Positions 34,565-43,495 of a stretch of DNA of 64,000 bases are shown one piece after another. Origin of the DNA: Bacteroidales bacterium (GTDB lineage: Bacteria; Bacteroidota; Bacteroidia; Bacteroidales; ML635J-15). The DNA is taken from assembly GCA_017620015.1 (NCBI GenBank), contig JAFZRE010000015.1:124001-188000 (forward strand), written 5' to 3'. The translations under genes were made by a program, and so were the position numbers. The notes under the pieces were generated by a model. The model saw only the letters and a list, made by a program, of their open reading frames with translations, did no database searches and was not told the origin of the DNA. Position 1 is the first letter of the stretch; every line of letters starts with the position of its first letter.

Positions 34565-37201
34565 ATGAAACGACTAATTTTTACAATAATACTGGCAATA
34601 ATCGCTATTACAGCCTCCGCCCAAACCGATACACTTTCATCAAACTGGACTTTCCGCCAGGTGCGGACAAACATCTGGCACAAGGCAACCGTTCCGGGAG
34701 TTGTGCATACCGACCTAATTGACAACAACATAATAGATGACCCGTTTTTCCGCCTAAACGAGCGCGGGGTGCAGTGGGTTGATAAGGAAGACTGGGAATA
34801 CAAGACCACTTTCGACATCAGCGACGAAATGTTTTCGCGCCAGAACATCGAACTGACATTCTACGGGCTTGACACCTACGCCGACATTTATCTCAACGAC
34901 AGCCTTATCCTGCAAGCCGACAATATGTTCCGCACCTGGACGATGAATGTGAAGGGAATAGCCAAGGCAAAAGGCAACCAGTTGCGCGTTTACCTGCATT
35001 CGCCCATCAAGGTTGACATTCCCAAGTTCGACGCCTTGGATTTCCGCTATGTGTCCGACAACGACCAGTCGGCAAACGGTGGCATTTTCGATAAGCAGGT
35101 CGGCATTTTTGCACGAAAGGCTGGCTACCACTACGGCTGGGACTGGGGTCCGCGACTTGTAACAAGCGGAATCTGGCGGCCTATAGTTTTGAATGCTTGG
35201 GATGATTTGAAAATCAACAATGTAAGATATATTCAGGAAAACATAACCGCTAAAAATGCTTCGCTCAAGGTTGTTGCAGATGTGGAAGCCACAAAGGCTG
35301 GCGTAGCCACAATGACTGTTTCCGCCGACGGACTTTCGCAAAAATGGACTACAAAAGCACAACTAAAGGCAGGTGTAAACACAATCGAAATTCCTATTAG
35401 CATACGCAACCCTAAACTTTGGTGGTGCAACGGACTTGGCGAGCCGAACCTATATCATTTTACCACAAGCATTTCACTCAATGGCACAACCGATAGCAAA
35501 AGCGAAAACATTGGTCTGCGAGACATTAAGATTCTGCGCGAAAAGGACGAATTCGGAACATCATACACCGTACAAATCAATGGCGTAAAGGCGTTTATGA
35601 AAGGTGCGAACTACATACCGCAGCATAGTTTCCTTACAAATGTTACCGATTCGATGTACGAACGCACAATACTTGATGCCGTGAATGCCAATATGAATAT
35701 GCTTCGCGTGTGGGGCGGCGGAATTTACGAAAACGACATTTTCTACGACCTTTGCGACAAGTACGGAATCCTTGTATGGCAGGACTTTATGTTTGCCTGC
35801 AGTTTTTATCCCACCGAGGGCGAAATGCTTGAAAGTGTGCGTCAGGAAGCCATTGACAATGTTGTGCGTCTGCGCAACCATCCGTGCATTGCGTTGTGGT
35901 GCGGCAACAACGAGTGTCAGGCGGCATGGTACGGCTGGGGCTACAAGGCTAGGTACGATGCAATGGGCAATGGAATTTCTGAACTTATTATGAAGCAATA
36001 TGCAGACTGCTACCTTGTTACGCTTCCCGATGTGGTTGAGAAATATGACGATAGATTCTATGTGCCGTCGTCGCCATTCAACGGCAATCCGTACAGCAAG
36101 CCCGAAACTGGCGACACGCTTTGGAATCCCAATGGAGACGGGCACTACTGGGGCGTTTGGCAGACAGAGGGTAAAATCGCGACATTCAACGATGTAAGAT
36201 GCCGCTTTTTCTCCGAATACGGCTTCCAGTCGTTCCCCGATATGCAGAGCGTAATGCAATTTGCACCCAACACCGAAGACCACGACATTCATTCCGAAGT
36301 GATGATGTCGCACCAGCGTGGCGGAAGCAACGCCAACAACCGCATTCTTTGGTACCTGGAAAGCGAATACCGAAAGCCTCATGACTTTGAGGAAACCTTG
36401 TATCTCAGCCAGTTGCTTCAGGGCGATGCCATAAGGACGGCCATCGAGGCGCATCGCCGCGACACGCCCTACTGCATGGGAACGCTTTTCTGGCAGCACA
36501 ACGACTGCTGGCCTGTGGCTTCGTGGTCGAGCCGCGACTTTTACGGGCGATGGAAAGCTCAGCACTACTTTGCTAAAAAAGCCTACCGCAACATTTTGGT
36601 ATCGCCAATCGAAAAGAACGGAAAACTAAACATTTACATCGTTTCCGACAGTCTCAGCGACTGCAATGGAAAACTTTCGGTAAGCGTGCTCGACTTCAAC
36701 GGAGACACCATATTCAACGAAACCAAAAACATAACCGCCAAAGCAAATACCTCGCAAATATATTTCAGCAAACTAACAAAAGAAATGATTGTGCGCAAAA
36801 AGAGAAACGAAATATTCATTAGAGCGGAATTTGTTCCGCAACGCGATGGCTACACAGCAGAAAACAACTATTTCCTATGCACAATGAAAGAAATGAATTT
36901 CCCGCAAGCCGAAGTTGAAAGGAAATCCGAAAAGGCAGATGGCGGATACTATGTAACACTAAACAGCAAAAACTTTGTCCGTGGCGCCTACCTAAGCATA
37001 ACAGGCGTTGACAATGCATTCTCCGACAACTATTTCGACATTCTACCCAACCAGCCAGTGAAAATATTTGTTAGGACTAACATTTCCCAATCAGAATTTG
37101 ACAAGCAACTTCAGATTCGTGCTTTCAATGTATGGACACCAGTAAAGAAAACACTTCCAATAATAGAAAAGCAAATAAGAATAAAGGAAATTATCAAGTA
37201 A
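34565..37201 (+). CDS. glycoside hydrolase family 2 protein, beta-mannosidase
   Basis: 878 residues. Signal peptide MKRLIFTIILAIIAITASAQ. N-terminal sugar-binding/jelly-roll domain to about 190 (HYGWDWGPRLVTSGIWRPI is typical of beta-mannosidases), Ig-like domain, then a TIM barrel with acid/base Glu in WCGNNECQ and nucleophile Glu in FSEYGFQSFP. Ends with further beta domains. It removes terminal beta-mannose from mannans or N-glycan cores, probably in the periplasm. No SusC/SusD or other polysaccharide-utilisation genes accompany it here. Confidence 0.92.
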   Translation: MKRLIFTIILAIIAITASAQTDTLSSNWTFRQVRTNIWHKATVPGVVHTDLIDNNIIDDPFFRLNERGVQWVDKEDWEYKTTFDISDEMFSRQNIELTFYGLDTYADIYLNDSLILQADNMFRTWTMNVKGIAKAKGNQLRVYLHSPIKVDIPKFDALDFRYVSDNDQSANGGIFDKQVGIFARKAGYHYGWDWGPRLVTSGIWRPIVLNAWDDLKINNVRYIQENITAKNASLKVVADVEATKAGVATMTVSADGLSQKWTTKAQLKAGVNTIEIPISIRNPKLWWCNGLGEPNLYHFTTSISLNGTTDSKSENIGLRDIKILREKDEFGTSYTVQINGVKAFMKGANYIPQHSFLTNVTDSMYERTILDAVNANMNMLRVWGGGIYENDIFYDLCDKYGILVWQDFMFACSFYPTEGEMLESVRQEAIDNVVRLRNHPCIALWCGNNECQAAWYGWGYKARYDAMGNGISELIMKQYADCYLVTLPDVVEKYDDRFYVPSSPFNGNPYSKPETGDTLWNPNGDGHYWGVWQTEGKIATFNDVRCRFFSEYGFQSFPDMQSVMQFAPNTEDHDIHSEVMMSHQRGGSNANNRILWYLESEYRKPHDFEETLYLSQLLQGDAIRTAIEAHRRDTPYCMGTLFWQHNDCWPVASWSSRDFYGRWKAQHYFAKKAYRNILVSPIEKNGKLNIYIVSDSLSDCNGKLSVSVLDFNGDTIFNETKNITAKANTSQIYFSKLTKEMIVRKKRNEIFIRAEFVPQRDGYTAENNYFLCTMKEMNFPQAEVERKSEKADGGYYVTLNSKNFVRGAYLSITGVDNAFSDNYFDILPNQPVKIFVRTNISQSEFDKQLQIRAFNVWTPVKKTLPIIEKQIRIKEIIK

Positions 37202-37276
37202 AAATCATTTTGCATAACGCAGAAAGAATAGCAAAAACACATCTCATATTAGAGAAAATATTTCCCGAAAAAATAT

Positions 37277-37284
37277 TACCTTTG
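37277..37284 (+). promoter_or_regulatory. possible promoter -7 box of queD
   Basis: TACCTTTG matches TAnnTTTG. It would give a leader of about 107 nt that contains three octamers CTGTTAGA, CTGTTAGC, CCGTTAGA (37364-37387). I do not see a preQ1 aptamer in it. Confidence 0.4.
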
Positions 37285-37397
37285 CAAACGAAGAAAAACA
37301 AGGCAAACAGGCTAAAAGTCTTGCAGAAGACCAGACAAACAATCGAATTGTACGACTGCAAGCCTGTTAGACTGTTAGCCCGTTAGACAATATAGTT

Positions 37398-37847
37398 ATG
37401 CCCAAGATTAGAGTAACAAAAATATTCGAGTTCGACACTGCACACACACTCCACAATTACGACGGACTGTGCAGCAACATTCACGGACACACCTACAAAC
37501 TTCACGTTACCGTCATCGGAGAACCAATAACAGACATTTCATCACCAAAATACGGAATGGTGGTTGACTTCGGCGTGCTGAAAAACAAAATCAAGGAGAA
37601 CCTCATCGACAAGTTCGACCACAGCCTCATCGTAAGCCGCAGCGAGAACACAAGTTTCGCAGAAAGCAACAAGTCAATTTTCAAGCGCATACATATAGTT
37701 GATTTTCAGCCTACTGCCGAGAATATAGTTGCCCACTTCGCCGAACTTATCAAGCCTCTCCTACCCGACGGCATAGAACTTTTCAGCCTAAGGCTTTACG
37801 AAACATCAACATCTTTCGCAGAATGGTACGCAGAAGACAATGAATAA
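37398..37847 (+). CDS. queD: 6-carboxytetrahydropterin synthase (QueD/PTPS family)
   Basis: 149 residues. Zinc ligands are in FDTAHTLH and NIHGHTY, and the catalytic cysteine precedes the latter (DGLCSNIHGH). A later YGMVVDFGVLK and C-terminal LRLYETSTSFAEW contain the conserved glutamate. In bacteria this family usually makes 6-carboxy-5,6,7,8-tetrahydropterin for queuosine/7-deazaguanine synthesis; a role in another pterin pathway is possible. No other queuosine gene is adjacent. Confidence 0.87.
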   Translation: MPKIRVTKIFEFDTAHTLHNYDGLCSNIHGHTYKLHVTVIGEPITDISSPKYGMVVDFGVLKNKIKENLIDKFDHSLIVSRSENTSFAESNKSIFKRIHIVDFQPTAENIVAHFAELIKPLLPDGIELFSLRLYETSTSFAEWYAEDNE

Positions 37848-37885
37848 TGGACAATTAACAATGGACAATCTGACAAGATGCACAA

Positions 37886-37901
37886 GCGTTAGCGCTAACG
37901 C
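37886..37901. repeat. perfect 16-bp palindrome and GAAAC-rich spacer
   Basis: GCGTTAGCGCTAACGC is a perfect palindrome. The spacer 37848-38190 also holds heptamer remnants (37852-37870) and a run of short TAGAAAC-type repeats (38068-38185). No gene is seen. Confidence 0.75.
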
Positions 37902-38190
37902 TCTAACGGAAATAAAAGTCGCTACGCGAGAAATCTTACAAATTCAATACAAATTATGCAAATTTGTTAAATTTGAAAAGTATTTGTCAGATTTCTGTCC
38001 ACAAGGACACTCTTAATAAATCATTCGGACGATGCATGCATAGTCCAGCAACCCAGAGACTCAGAAACTTAGAAACGGCACAGCCATTCAAACTTAGAAA
38101 CAACTAGAAACGTGAAACGTAGAAACATATAAACAATTTTAAACAACTCAGAAACTTAGAAACGGGCGTTAGCCCATAGAAACATTCGCA

Positions 38191-39576
38191 ATGCAAACCT
38201 TCAAATATCATATCAACGAAAACCGCGGTCTCCGCTTCATATACGAGAAAATGGAAATTTGCTCGGCAACTGGTCGCAAACAACTGCTGTCGCAGCGTTT
38301 CATCACAAGCGACTTCGAGCTGAAAATGGAACTCGACACCCTTGAAATTTTCGCAAACTTCGTCAGCGACCGCGAAAACGCCAAGAACATTGTCGCAATT
38401 CAACACCGCCTGTACTGCCAGAACGACATTCACCAGACCATACACAACCTGCGTTCGGCTCAGACACTCGACGACATAGAACTTTTCGAAGTGAAAAATT
38501 TCTGCATGGTTTCGCGCGACATCTGCAAATTGATAAAAGACACCCCAATTGACATACTGCCGTTCCACGACCTCAATCCTGTAGTAGAAATACTCGACCC
38601 CGAGCACAACGGAATTAATAGCTTCTATATCTACTCGGCATACGACGAGAAACTTGCCGCTCTGCGCAAGGAATACGACATCGCCAAGAACGCCAACCAG
38701 AACGAAAAGGCCGAACGCATACGCCTCGAGTGCATCGAAATCGAAGACCGCATCCGCGAACACCTGTCAGAAAAACTTCGCAACTATAGCGAAGCCATCC
38801 AAGCCAACTACGACCAGCTTGCCTATTTGGACATGTTATTGGCAAAGGCTCTGCTCGCCCGCGACTTCAAACTGTGCAAGCCGACTATTTCTGCAAACGA
38901 GACAACCATAAAAGGCGCATTCAATCCCGTTGTTGCCGAATCGCTAAAGGAACGTGGCTGCGAATTCCAGCCCATCGACCTGCACTTCGACGACACGCCC
39001 AACCTTATTACAGGCGCAAATATGTCGGGTAAAACTGTAGTCCTCAAGACCATGTCGCTCATACAGATGATGTTTCAGTTTGGGTTCTTCGTGCCAGCCG
39101 AGAGTGCCGAAATAGCTATGGTCGAAGAAATTATGACCAGCATTGGGGACGCACAGTCAGAAGTGAACGGGCTGTCGTCGTTTGCAATCGAGATGCTCAA
39201 CATTGATAAGATACTCAAGGCGGTAAAGTCGGGACAAAAAATACTTGCCCTTGTCGATGAGCTTGCCCGCACCACCAACCCAAGCGAAGGCCGTGCATTG
39301 GTAAATGCATTCATAAAGATTCTTTCGCGACATGCAACACGCAGCCTTATCACCACCCACTACAACGGCATAACTGCGCAATGCAACCGTTTGAGGGTAA
39401 AGGGGTTGCAAGTGCCAGAAGGCACAAAGGTAACGCCCGAAAATATCAATAGGTATATGGATTATTCGCTCGTACGCACTACCGAAGAGGAAGTTCCGAC
39501 CGAAGGTCTTACCATAGCCGAAATATTTGGCATCGACGAGGAATTCCTTAACGAGGCACGAAAAATGATTTTGTAA
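38191..39576 (+). CDS. MutS-type ATPase of unknown specificity
   Basis: 461 residues. The C-terminal half is a MutS domain V ATPase: Walker A TGANMSGKT (about 271-279), Walker B ALVDELARTTNPSEG, and a TTHYNG switch. The N-terminal half is helical, like the MutS core/lever, but there is no mismatch-recognition domain I and no MutS2 Smr domain. It is thus a short MutS-related protein rather than MutS or MutS2. Related short MutS proteins act in functions other than mismatch repair, for example with aminomutases, but no such partner genes are here. Confidence 0.75.
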   Translation: MQTFKYHINENRGLRFIYEKMEICSATGRKQLLSQRFITSDFELKMELDTLEIFANFVSDRENAKNIVAIQHRLYCQNDIHQTIHNLRSAQTLDDIELFEVKNFCMVSRDICKLIKDTPIDILPFHDLNPVVEILDPEHNGINSFYIYSAYDEKLAALRKEYDIAKNANQNEKAERIRLECIEIEDRIREHLSEKLRNYSEAIQANYDQLAYLDMLLAKALLARDFKLCKPTISANETTIKGAFNPVVAESLKERGCEFQPIDLHFDDTPNLITGANMSGKTVVLKTMSLIQMMFQFGFFVPAESAEIAMVEEIMTSIGDAQSEVNGLSSFAIEMLNIDKILKAVKSGQKILALVDELARTTNPSEGRALVNAFIKILSRHATRSLITTHYNGITAQCNRLRVKGLQVPEGTKVTPENINRYMDYSLVRTTEEEVPTEGLTIAEIFGIDEEFLNEARKMIL

Positions 39577-39600
39577 AGACGCAAAATTTTGCGTCTCAAC
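39573..39600. repeat. AGACGC-core palindrome, copy 1
   Basis: The 20-bp palindrome AGACGCAAAATTTTGCGTCT (39577-39596) directly follows the MutS-type stop codon. With its flanks it is the exact reverse complement of 55563-55590. Confidence 0.92.
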
Positions 39601-39677
39601 ATAAAAGCGGGGACTTGCTTAACGAAAATATAACAGTTCTTTAAACAAAAAGAAACATATATATCGATTGGAAAAAG

Positions 39678-39685
39678 TATCTTTG
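39678..39685 (+). promoter_or_regulatory. promoter -7 box of the SUMF1 gene
   Basis: TATCTTTG matches TAnnTTTG. It lies 27 bp upstream of ATG 39713 and inside the longer open frame, so the short start is the real one. Confidence 0.6.
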
Positions 39686-39712
39686 TTGCTGATAACTAAA
39701 ACTACTTTTCCT

Positions 39713-40480
39713 ATGAAAAATTTATTTACAACATCTGTATTATGCATAATGGCAATGTTGCTCTGCCTAAAGGCAACAGCGCAGTATGATGAGTTCAAAG
39801 ACCCGTTTGAAGGAGAAATGGTACTTGTCGAAGGTGGGACATTCACAATGGGATGCACCGATGAGCAAGGCAAAAGCTGTAAAACCATAGAAAAACCAGC
39901 TCACGAAGTCACTGTAGGCAGTTTCTATATTGCCAAGTACGAAGTGACCATGGCGCAATGGGCATATGTAATGGAAAGAACAGACGCAACAATCCTATCG
40001 AAATGGGGCGATTATCCTGCTACTGGAATGACTTGGAAATATGCCAACGATTTCATAGACACGCTTCGTTACTACACTGGCAAGAAATACCGTCTGCCCA
40101 CCGAAGCCGAATGGGAATTTGCAGCCCGTGGCGGAAACCTAAGCAGAGGCTACAAGTACGCAGGAAGCGATAAGGTCATTGAGGTCGCCCACTGTACCGC
40201 GCAACGCACCGAAAGAGTAGGTCAATACAAGCCAAACGAACTTGGCTTGTACGACATGAGCGGCAATGTATGGGAATGGTGTAGCGACTGGTACGACTAC
40301 TATGATGAACATCCGCAGATTAATCCCCAAGGTCCCGATACTGGCGTGCTTCATGTTTTCCGTGGTGGCGGATGGGACGACGACACACCAAGCTACTGCC
40401 GTGTTTCGTGCAGATACGATGAACAACCAGCAAGCAGTGCCAACGACAGAGGTTTTAGAATTGTGTTGGAAGTTGAATAA
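39713..40480 (+). CDS. SUMF1/formylglycine-generating-enzyme-type protein, exported
   Basis: 255 residues. Signal peptide MKNLFTTSVLCIMAMLLCLKATAQ, followed by a complete SUMF1 domain: MVLVEGGTFTMGC, YEVTMAQWAYVM, YRLPTEAEWEFAARGG, GLYDMSGNVWEWCSDWY and GFRIVLEVE. In this family some members oxidise cysteine in sulfatases, and others are non-catalytic (as with gliding proteins GldJ/GldK). The two active-site cysteines cannot be confirmed by reading alone: a Cys pair is present (CRVSCRY), but no sulfatase is near. Likely periplasmic. Confidence 0.82.
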   Translation: MKNLFTTSVLCIMAMLLCLKATAQYDEFKDPFEGEMVLVEGGTFTMGCTDEQGKSCKTIEKPAHEVTVGSFYIAKYEVTMAQWAYVMERTDATILSKWGDYPATGMTWKYANDFIDTLRYYTGKKYRLPTEAEWEFAARGGNLSRGYKYAGSDKVIEVAHCTAQRTERVGQYKPNELGLYDMSGNVWEWCSDWYDYYDEHPQINPQGPDTGVLHVFRGGGWDDDTPSYCRVSCRYDEQPASSANDRGFRIVLEVE

Positions 40481-40530
40481 GATTTGAAACTTATAAACAG
40501 CGTAGCCATTCAATTATGAAATAACAATGG

Positions 40531-41253
40531 CTACCCTACCGGTAGCTTAAACTTCATCGTTTCCATTGTGGCAAGATCAATCATAAACAAGGTATCTTTC
40601 AGAACCTTGCCTACGCCTGTAATCATCTTCACCACTTCGTTGACTTCCATCGAGGCAATCACCGACGGAAGAACGCCCATCACGCCACGGTTTACATTTC
40701 CGAGCGCAACAAGTTCCTTCTCGTTTGGATACAAGGTACGATAGTTAGCACATGGTGGCTGATAGTTGAACACTGCCAACTGGCCTTTTGTGTCGCCGAT
40801 AGTTCCATAGACAAACGGCTTGCCTAGTGCCACGCAGGTATCGTTTATAAGGTAACGTGCCGTATAGTTGTCAGTGCAGTCGATTACAACATCATAATCT
40901 GCAACCACGGATTTTGCATTTTCGGCAGTCAGAAATGTATCGTAAGGTACAAGTTTCACTCCGCTGTTCAGACGATGTAGTGTCTTAATGGCAAGTTCGA
41001 GCTTCGACTGTCCAATTTCATCTTCGCGATACAGTACCTGACGCTGAAGGTTATGCAACGAAACCACATCCTTCTCCATCAAGCCTATTGTGCCAATGCC
41101 TGCGGCAGTAAGATAAAGCGAAGCAACGCTTCCCAAACCACCAACGCCAACAACCAAAACCTTGGCATTTCTCAGCTTTTCCTGACCTTCGGCACCAAAT
41201 TCTGGAAGCACAATCTGCCGCTGGTATCTTTCGAGTTCGTAATCGGTAAGCAT
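40531..41253 (-). CDS. thiF: ThiF-type sulfur carrier adenylyltransferase
   Basis: A 240-residue E1-like enzyme with the ATP-binding loop VVGVGGLGS, the DxNLQRQ motif (here LHNLQRQVLY), and DCTDNYTARYLIN. It should adenylate the C-terminal glycine of ThiS (59085-59288). The cysteine-rich zinc site (two CxxC pairs) of E. coli ThiF/MoeB is absent; a single Cys in PPCANYRTLYP lies where CxxC is usual. It is the last gene of the thiamine group and is separated from thiH by 471 bp of repeats. Confidence 0.82.
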   Translation of the reverse strand: MLTDYELERYQRQIVLPEFGAEGQEKLRNAKVLVVGVGGLGSVASLYLTAAGIGTIGLMEKDVVSLHNLQRQVLYREDEIGQSKLELAIKTLHRLNSGVKLVPYDTFLTAENAKSVVADYDVVIDCTDNYTARYLINDTCVALGKPFVYGTIGDTKGQLAVFNYQPPCANYRTLYPNEKELVALGNVNRGVMGVLPSVIASMEVNEVVKMITGVGKVLKDTLFMIDLATMETMKFKLPVG

Positions 41254-41403
41254 AAATTATGTAATAATCAAGTTATAAAATTGGTATAATAGAAATCACT
41301 GCAATCCCGACAAATCAACCTTGTAAGTAATGTTTATTGGTGTTTGGCGTTCATGAAAAAACTACAAAATTCTAACTGCTTGTATATCTTTCTATTGAGC
41401 ATG

Positions 41404-41488
41404 TTTTGTCCGTTTTTCCAACGCAAAACTACTACTTTTTGTCCGTTTTTCCAACATAAAATTTGATAATTTTGTCCGTTTTTCCAAC
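41404..41488. repeat. three 19-bp direct repeats with 33-bp period
   Basis: TTTTGTCCGTTTTTCCAAC occurs at 41404-41422, 41437-41455 and 41470-41488, each exact, with 14-bp spacers that differ. The set lies between thiH and thiF in the 471-bp spacer 41254-41724, which has no gene. The third copy together with preceding bases reads TAATTTTG, a possible plus-strand -7 box. Confidence 0.95.
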
Positions 41489-41552
41489 ATTGTGCTTTGT
41501 GCATACGGACAAGTGAACAAATGTAATGGTATAGAAAAATTTAATTGGGGGT

Positions 41553-41670
41553 ATCATTGTCTGCTAAATTGTGCGTTGTCACAATTTTTGTATGCTCTCG
41601 CGACAAAAATATGCGCCAACGCTCCAAAATATATACGTTTCTACTATATATATGTAACCTCTCCGAGGTT
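41553..41670. repeat. dispersed intergenic element C, copy 2
   Basis: Very similar to 22351-22472, with the same CAAAAATATGCGCCAACGC arm and the same AACCTC-TCC-GAGGTT hairpin. Located between thiH and thiF. Confidence 0.88.
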
Positions 41671-41724
41671 ATTTATTATAAATGCATAGTGATTATGTAA
41701 CATCATAACCACTATGCACATTTT

Positions 41725-42834
41725 CTACCTCAATGTTTTATCCCAGTCCTTGTAAATGACATCGTAGCCCTGGGCGCGAATCATCTTTTCCATTTCGGCA
41801 GCCGAACGACCATCGTTGATATGGAACTGCTCCAGTTCGCGGTCGGGATGGGCATAGCCGCCCGGGTCGGTGTGCGAACCTGCGCTTACCGATGTCACGC
41901 CGAGGGTGATGAAATGGTTGCGCATATTGCTTGTCTCACGCGTTGACATCGACATTTCAACATCGTTGTCGAAGATGCGGAATGCCCACAAGGTCTGTGC
42001 AAACTGCTTCTCGCTCATCACGAAATTGGGCTGGAAACCGCCGGCAGCAGGGCGCATACGCGGAAACGAAAGGCTGTACTTGGTGCGCCAATAGTTCTTC
42101 GTCATAAAACGCAGGTGAGATGCGAGGAAGAACATTTCGGTGCGCCACTCCTCAAGTCCGATAAGTGCGCCAAGACCAACGCGGTGAATTCCGGCCTGCG
42201 CAATCCTTTCGGGAGTGCCAAGACGCCACTTGTAGTTGCTCTTCATTCCCTTGGGATGGTAAATCTTGTAGCGGCCTTCGTTGTAGGTCTCCTGATATAT
42301 GTAAACACTGTTGCAGCCAGCCTGCTCCATACGCTTGTACTCCTCGACCTTCATCGGGAAAACCTCAAGATTGATGGCGGCAAAATGGTCGCGGCAAAGC
42401 CTTATTGCGTGCTCAATGTAATCAACACCTGCAATGCTAGGGCATTCGCCAGTGAGCAGCAAAACATTGTCGTATCCCATTGACTTTATGACCTTTATTT
42501 CTTCCATTATTTCGTCGTCGGTGAGAGTTTTGCGGGCAATGTCGTTGTTGTGGTTGAAACCGCAGTAGATACAGTGGTTGCTGCATTCGTTCGACAGGTA
42601 CATCGGGATGTACAGCAAAATCACCTTTCCGAAACGCTTCTGGGTAAGGTTTCGCGACATCAGCGCCATCTGCTCGAGGTATTTTTCGGCAGCGGGCGAA
42701 ATCAACGCCTTGAAGTCCTCCAAAGTCAATGTTTCCTTGCCCAAGGCACGGCGCACATCGGCATCAGTCTTTGCATAAATGCTTTTTGTAACTTCCTCCC
42801 AGTTAAGGTCTTTTATCGTATCATAAAATTCCAT
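41725..42834 (-). CDS. thiH: 2-iminoacetate synthase (tyrosine lyase)
   Basis: A 369-residue radical SAM enzyme. Cluster motif CSNHCIYCGF (CX3CX2C) at about 83-92, then GECPSIAGVDYIEHAI and the C-terminal biotin/thiamin-synthesis-associated region. It splits tyrosine to dehydroglycine for the thiazole ring, acting with ThiG and ThiS. It is cut off from thiC by the 42.9-53.8 kb island and has its own promoter. Confidence 0.95.
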   Translation of the reverse strand: MEFYDTIKDLNWEEVTKSIYAKTDADVRRALGKETLTLEDFKALISPAAEKYLEQMALMSRNLTQKRFGKVILLYIPMYLSNECSNHCIYCGFNHNNDIARKTLTDDEIMEEIKVIKSMGYDNVLLLTGECPSIAGVDYIEHAIRLCRDHFAAINLEVFPMKVEEYKRMEQAGCNSVYIYQETYNEGRYKIYHPKGMKSNYKWRLGTPERIAQAGIHRVGLGALIGLEEWRTEMFFLASHLRFMTKNYWRTKYSLSFPRMRPAAGGFQPNFVMSEKQFAQTLWAFRIFDNDVEMSMSTRETSNMRNHFITLGVTSVSAGSHTDPGGYAHPDRELEQFHINDGRSAAEMEKMIRAQGYDVIYKDWDKTLR

Positions 42835-42854
42835 TGTGCAAAATTTTTGTTGTG

Positions 42855-42862
42855 CAAAGATA
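42855..42862 (-). promoter_or_regulatory. promoter -7 box of thiH
   Basis: TATCTTTG on the minus strand, about 21 bp before the thiH ATG. The leader would be about 14 nt, too short for a riboswitch. Confidence 0.55.
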
Positions 42863-42878
42863 AATCAATTTACGATTT

Positions 42879-42917
42879 ACGATGTACGATTTTTTGATTG
42901 AAGATTTGAAAAATAAG
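42879..42917. repeat. direct repeat flanking the YhcG remnant, left copy
   Basis: Contains ACGATGTACGATTTTT, GATTGAAGATT and TTGAAAAATAAG. A matching copy is at 43576-43616. Confidence 0.75.
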
Positions 42918-42974
42918 TCGTAGATAAAATTTCTTGTGTTCAAAGCATAAACCTATTTTACATGATGCTTATTA

Positions 42975-43381
42975 CTACATTAATTTTCTCAATTCATCCG
43001 GGTCTGGCAATATTCCTTGATATTCTTTGGGCAGTTCGGCAGATGTCCTATATCTGGCGACAATTCGTCCGCTACTGGTGGACGATTTTCAAAGAGGTCT
43101 CTCCAAGCCTCATAGAAAAGGCGCATACGCTTGATATTTGTCTCTGAAAAACCGCGCAAACCTGGCAGTTCCTGTTGCAAGAGCTGCGAAATAGTACCGA
43201 TGGCATTTACTCCCCATTTTGCAGTACGGCTTTGCCTTGATATATATTCACCAACAGCATAATACAATGCCAGTACTTCCTTGTTGACCAAGCGCGCTGC
43301 TCTATATCGGCTTTCCAAGATTGCCAACTTAATGGCTTGCACAGCATTCTGATACTCTGGCATTATCACAACAGATTCCAT
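42975..43381 (-). pseudogene. DUF1016/YhcG-type nuclease remnant with internal deletion
   Basis: From ATG 43381 it reads MESVVIMPEYQNAVQAIKLAILESRYRAARLVNKEVLALYYAVGEYISRQ, the start of the DUF1016 N-terminal domain (WGVNAIGTISQLLQQELPGLRGFSETNIKRMRLFYEAW). It then ends at 42989 in a short foreign tail. In another frame the same DNA encodes RYRTSAELPKEYQGILPDPDEL, which looks like the normal C-terminus of this family, with a stop at 42975. The central PD-(D/E)XK catalytic domain is therefore gone, and the ends are joined out of frame near 43040-43060. Intact members are about 340 residues. Confidence 0.7.
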
Positions 43382-43495
43382 ATCATTCACAATTATAACA
43401 ATTTCTTTATCAATCGCGAAGATATAATTCTTTTCGGAATTCCTAATGACATTTGTTAAGAATCTTAAATTTTCATAAGCTTTACCATTCACCAA

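Noticed and set aside
37132..37386. 84-codon ORF overlapping the beta-mannosidase end
   Set aside because: Out-of-frame shadow with a Lys/Asn-rich meaningless product.
37202..37397. Possible preQ1 riboswitch before queD
   Set aside because: The leader contains octamers, but the short aptamer hairpin with an A-rich tail is not recognisable.
41404..41488. Three spaced direct repeats considered as a CRISPR
   Set aside because: Repeats of 19 bp and spacers of 14 bp are too short, there are only three units, and no cas gene is near.
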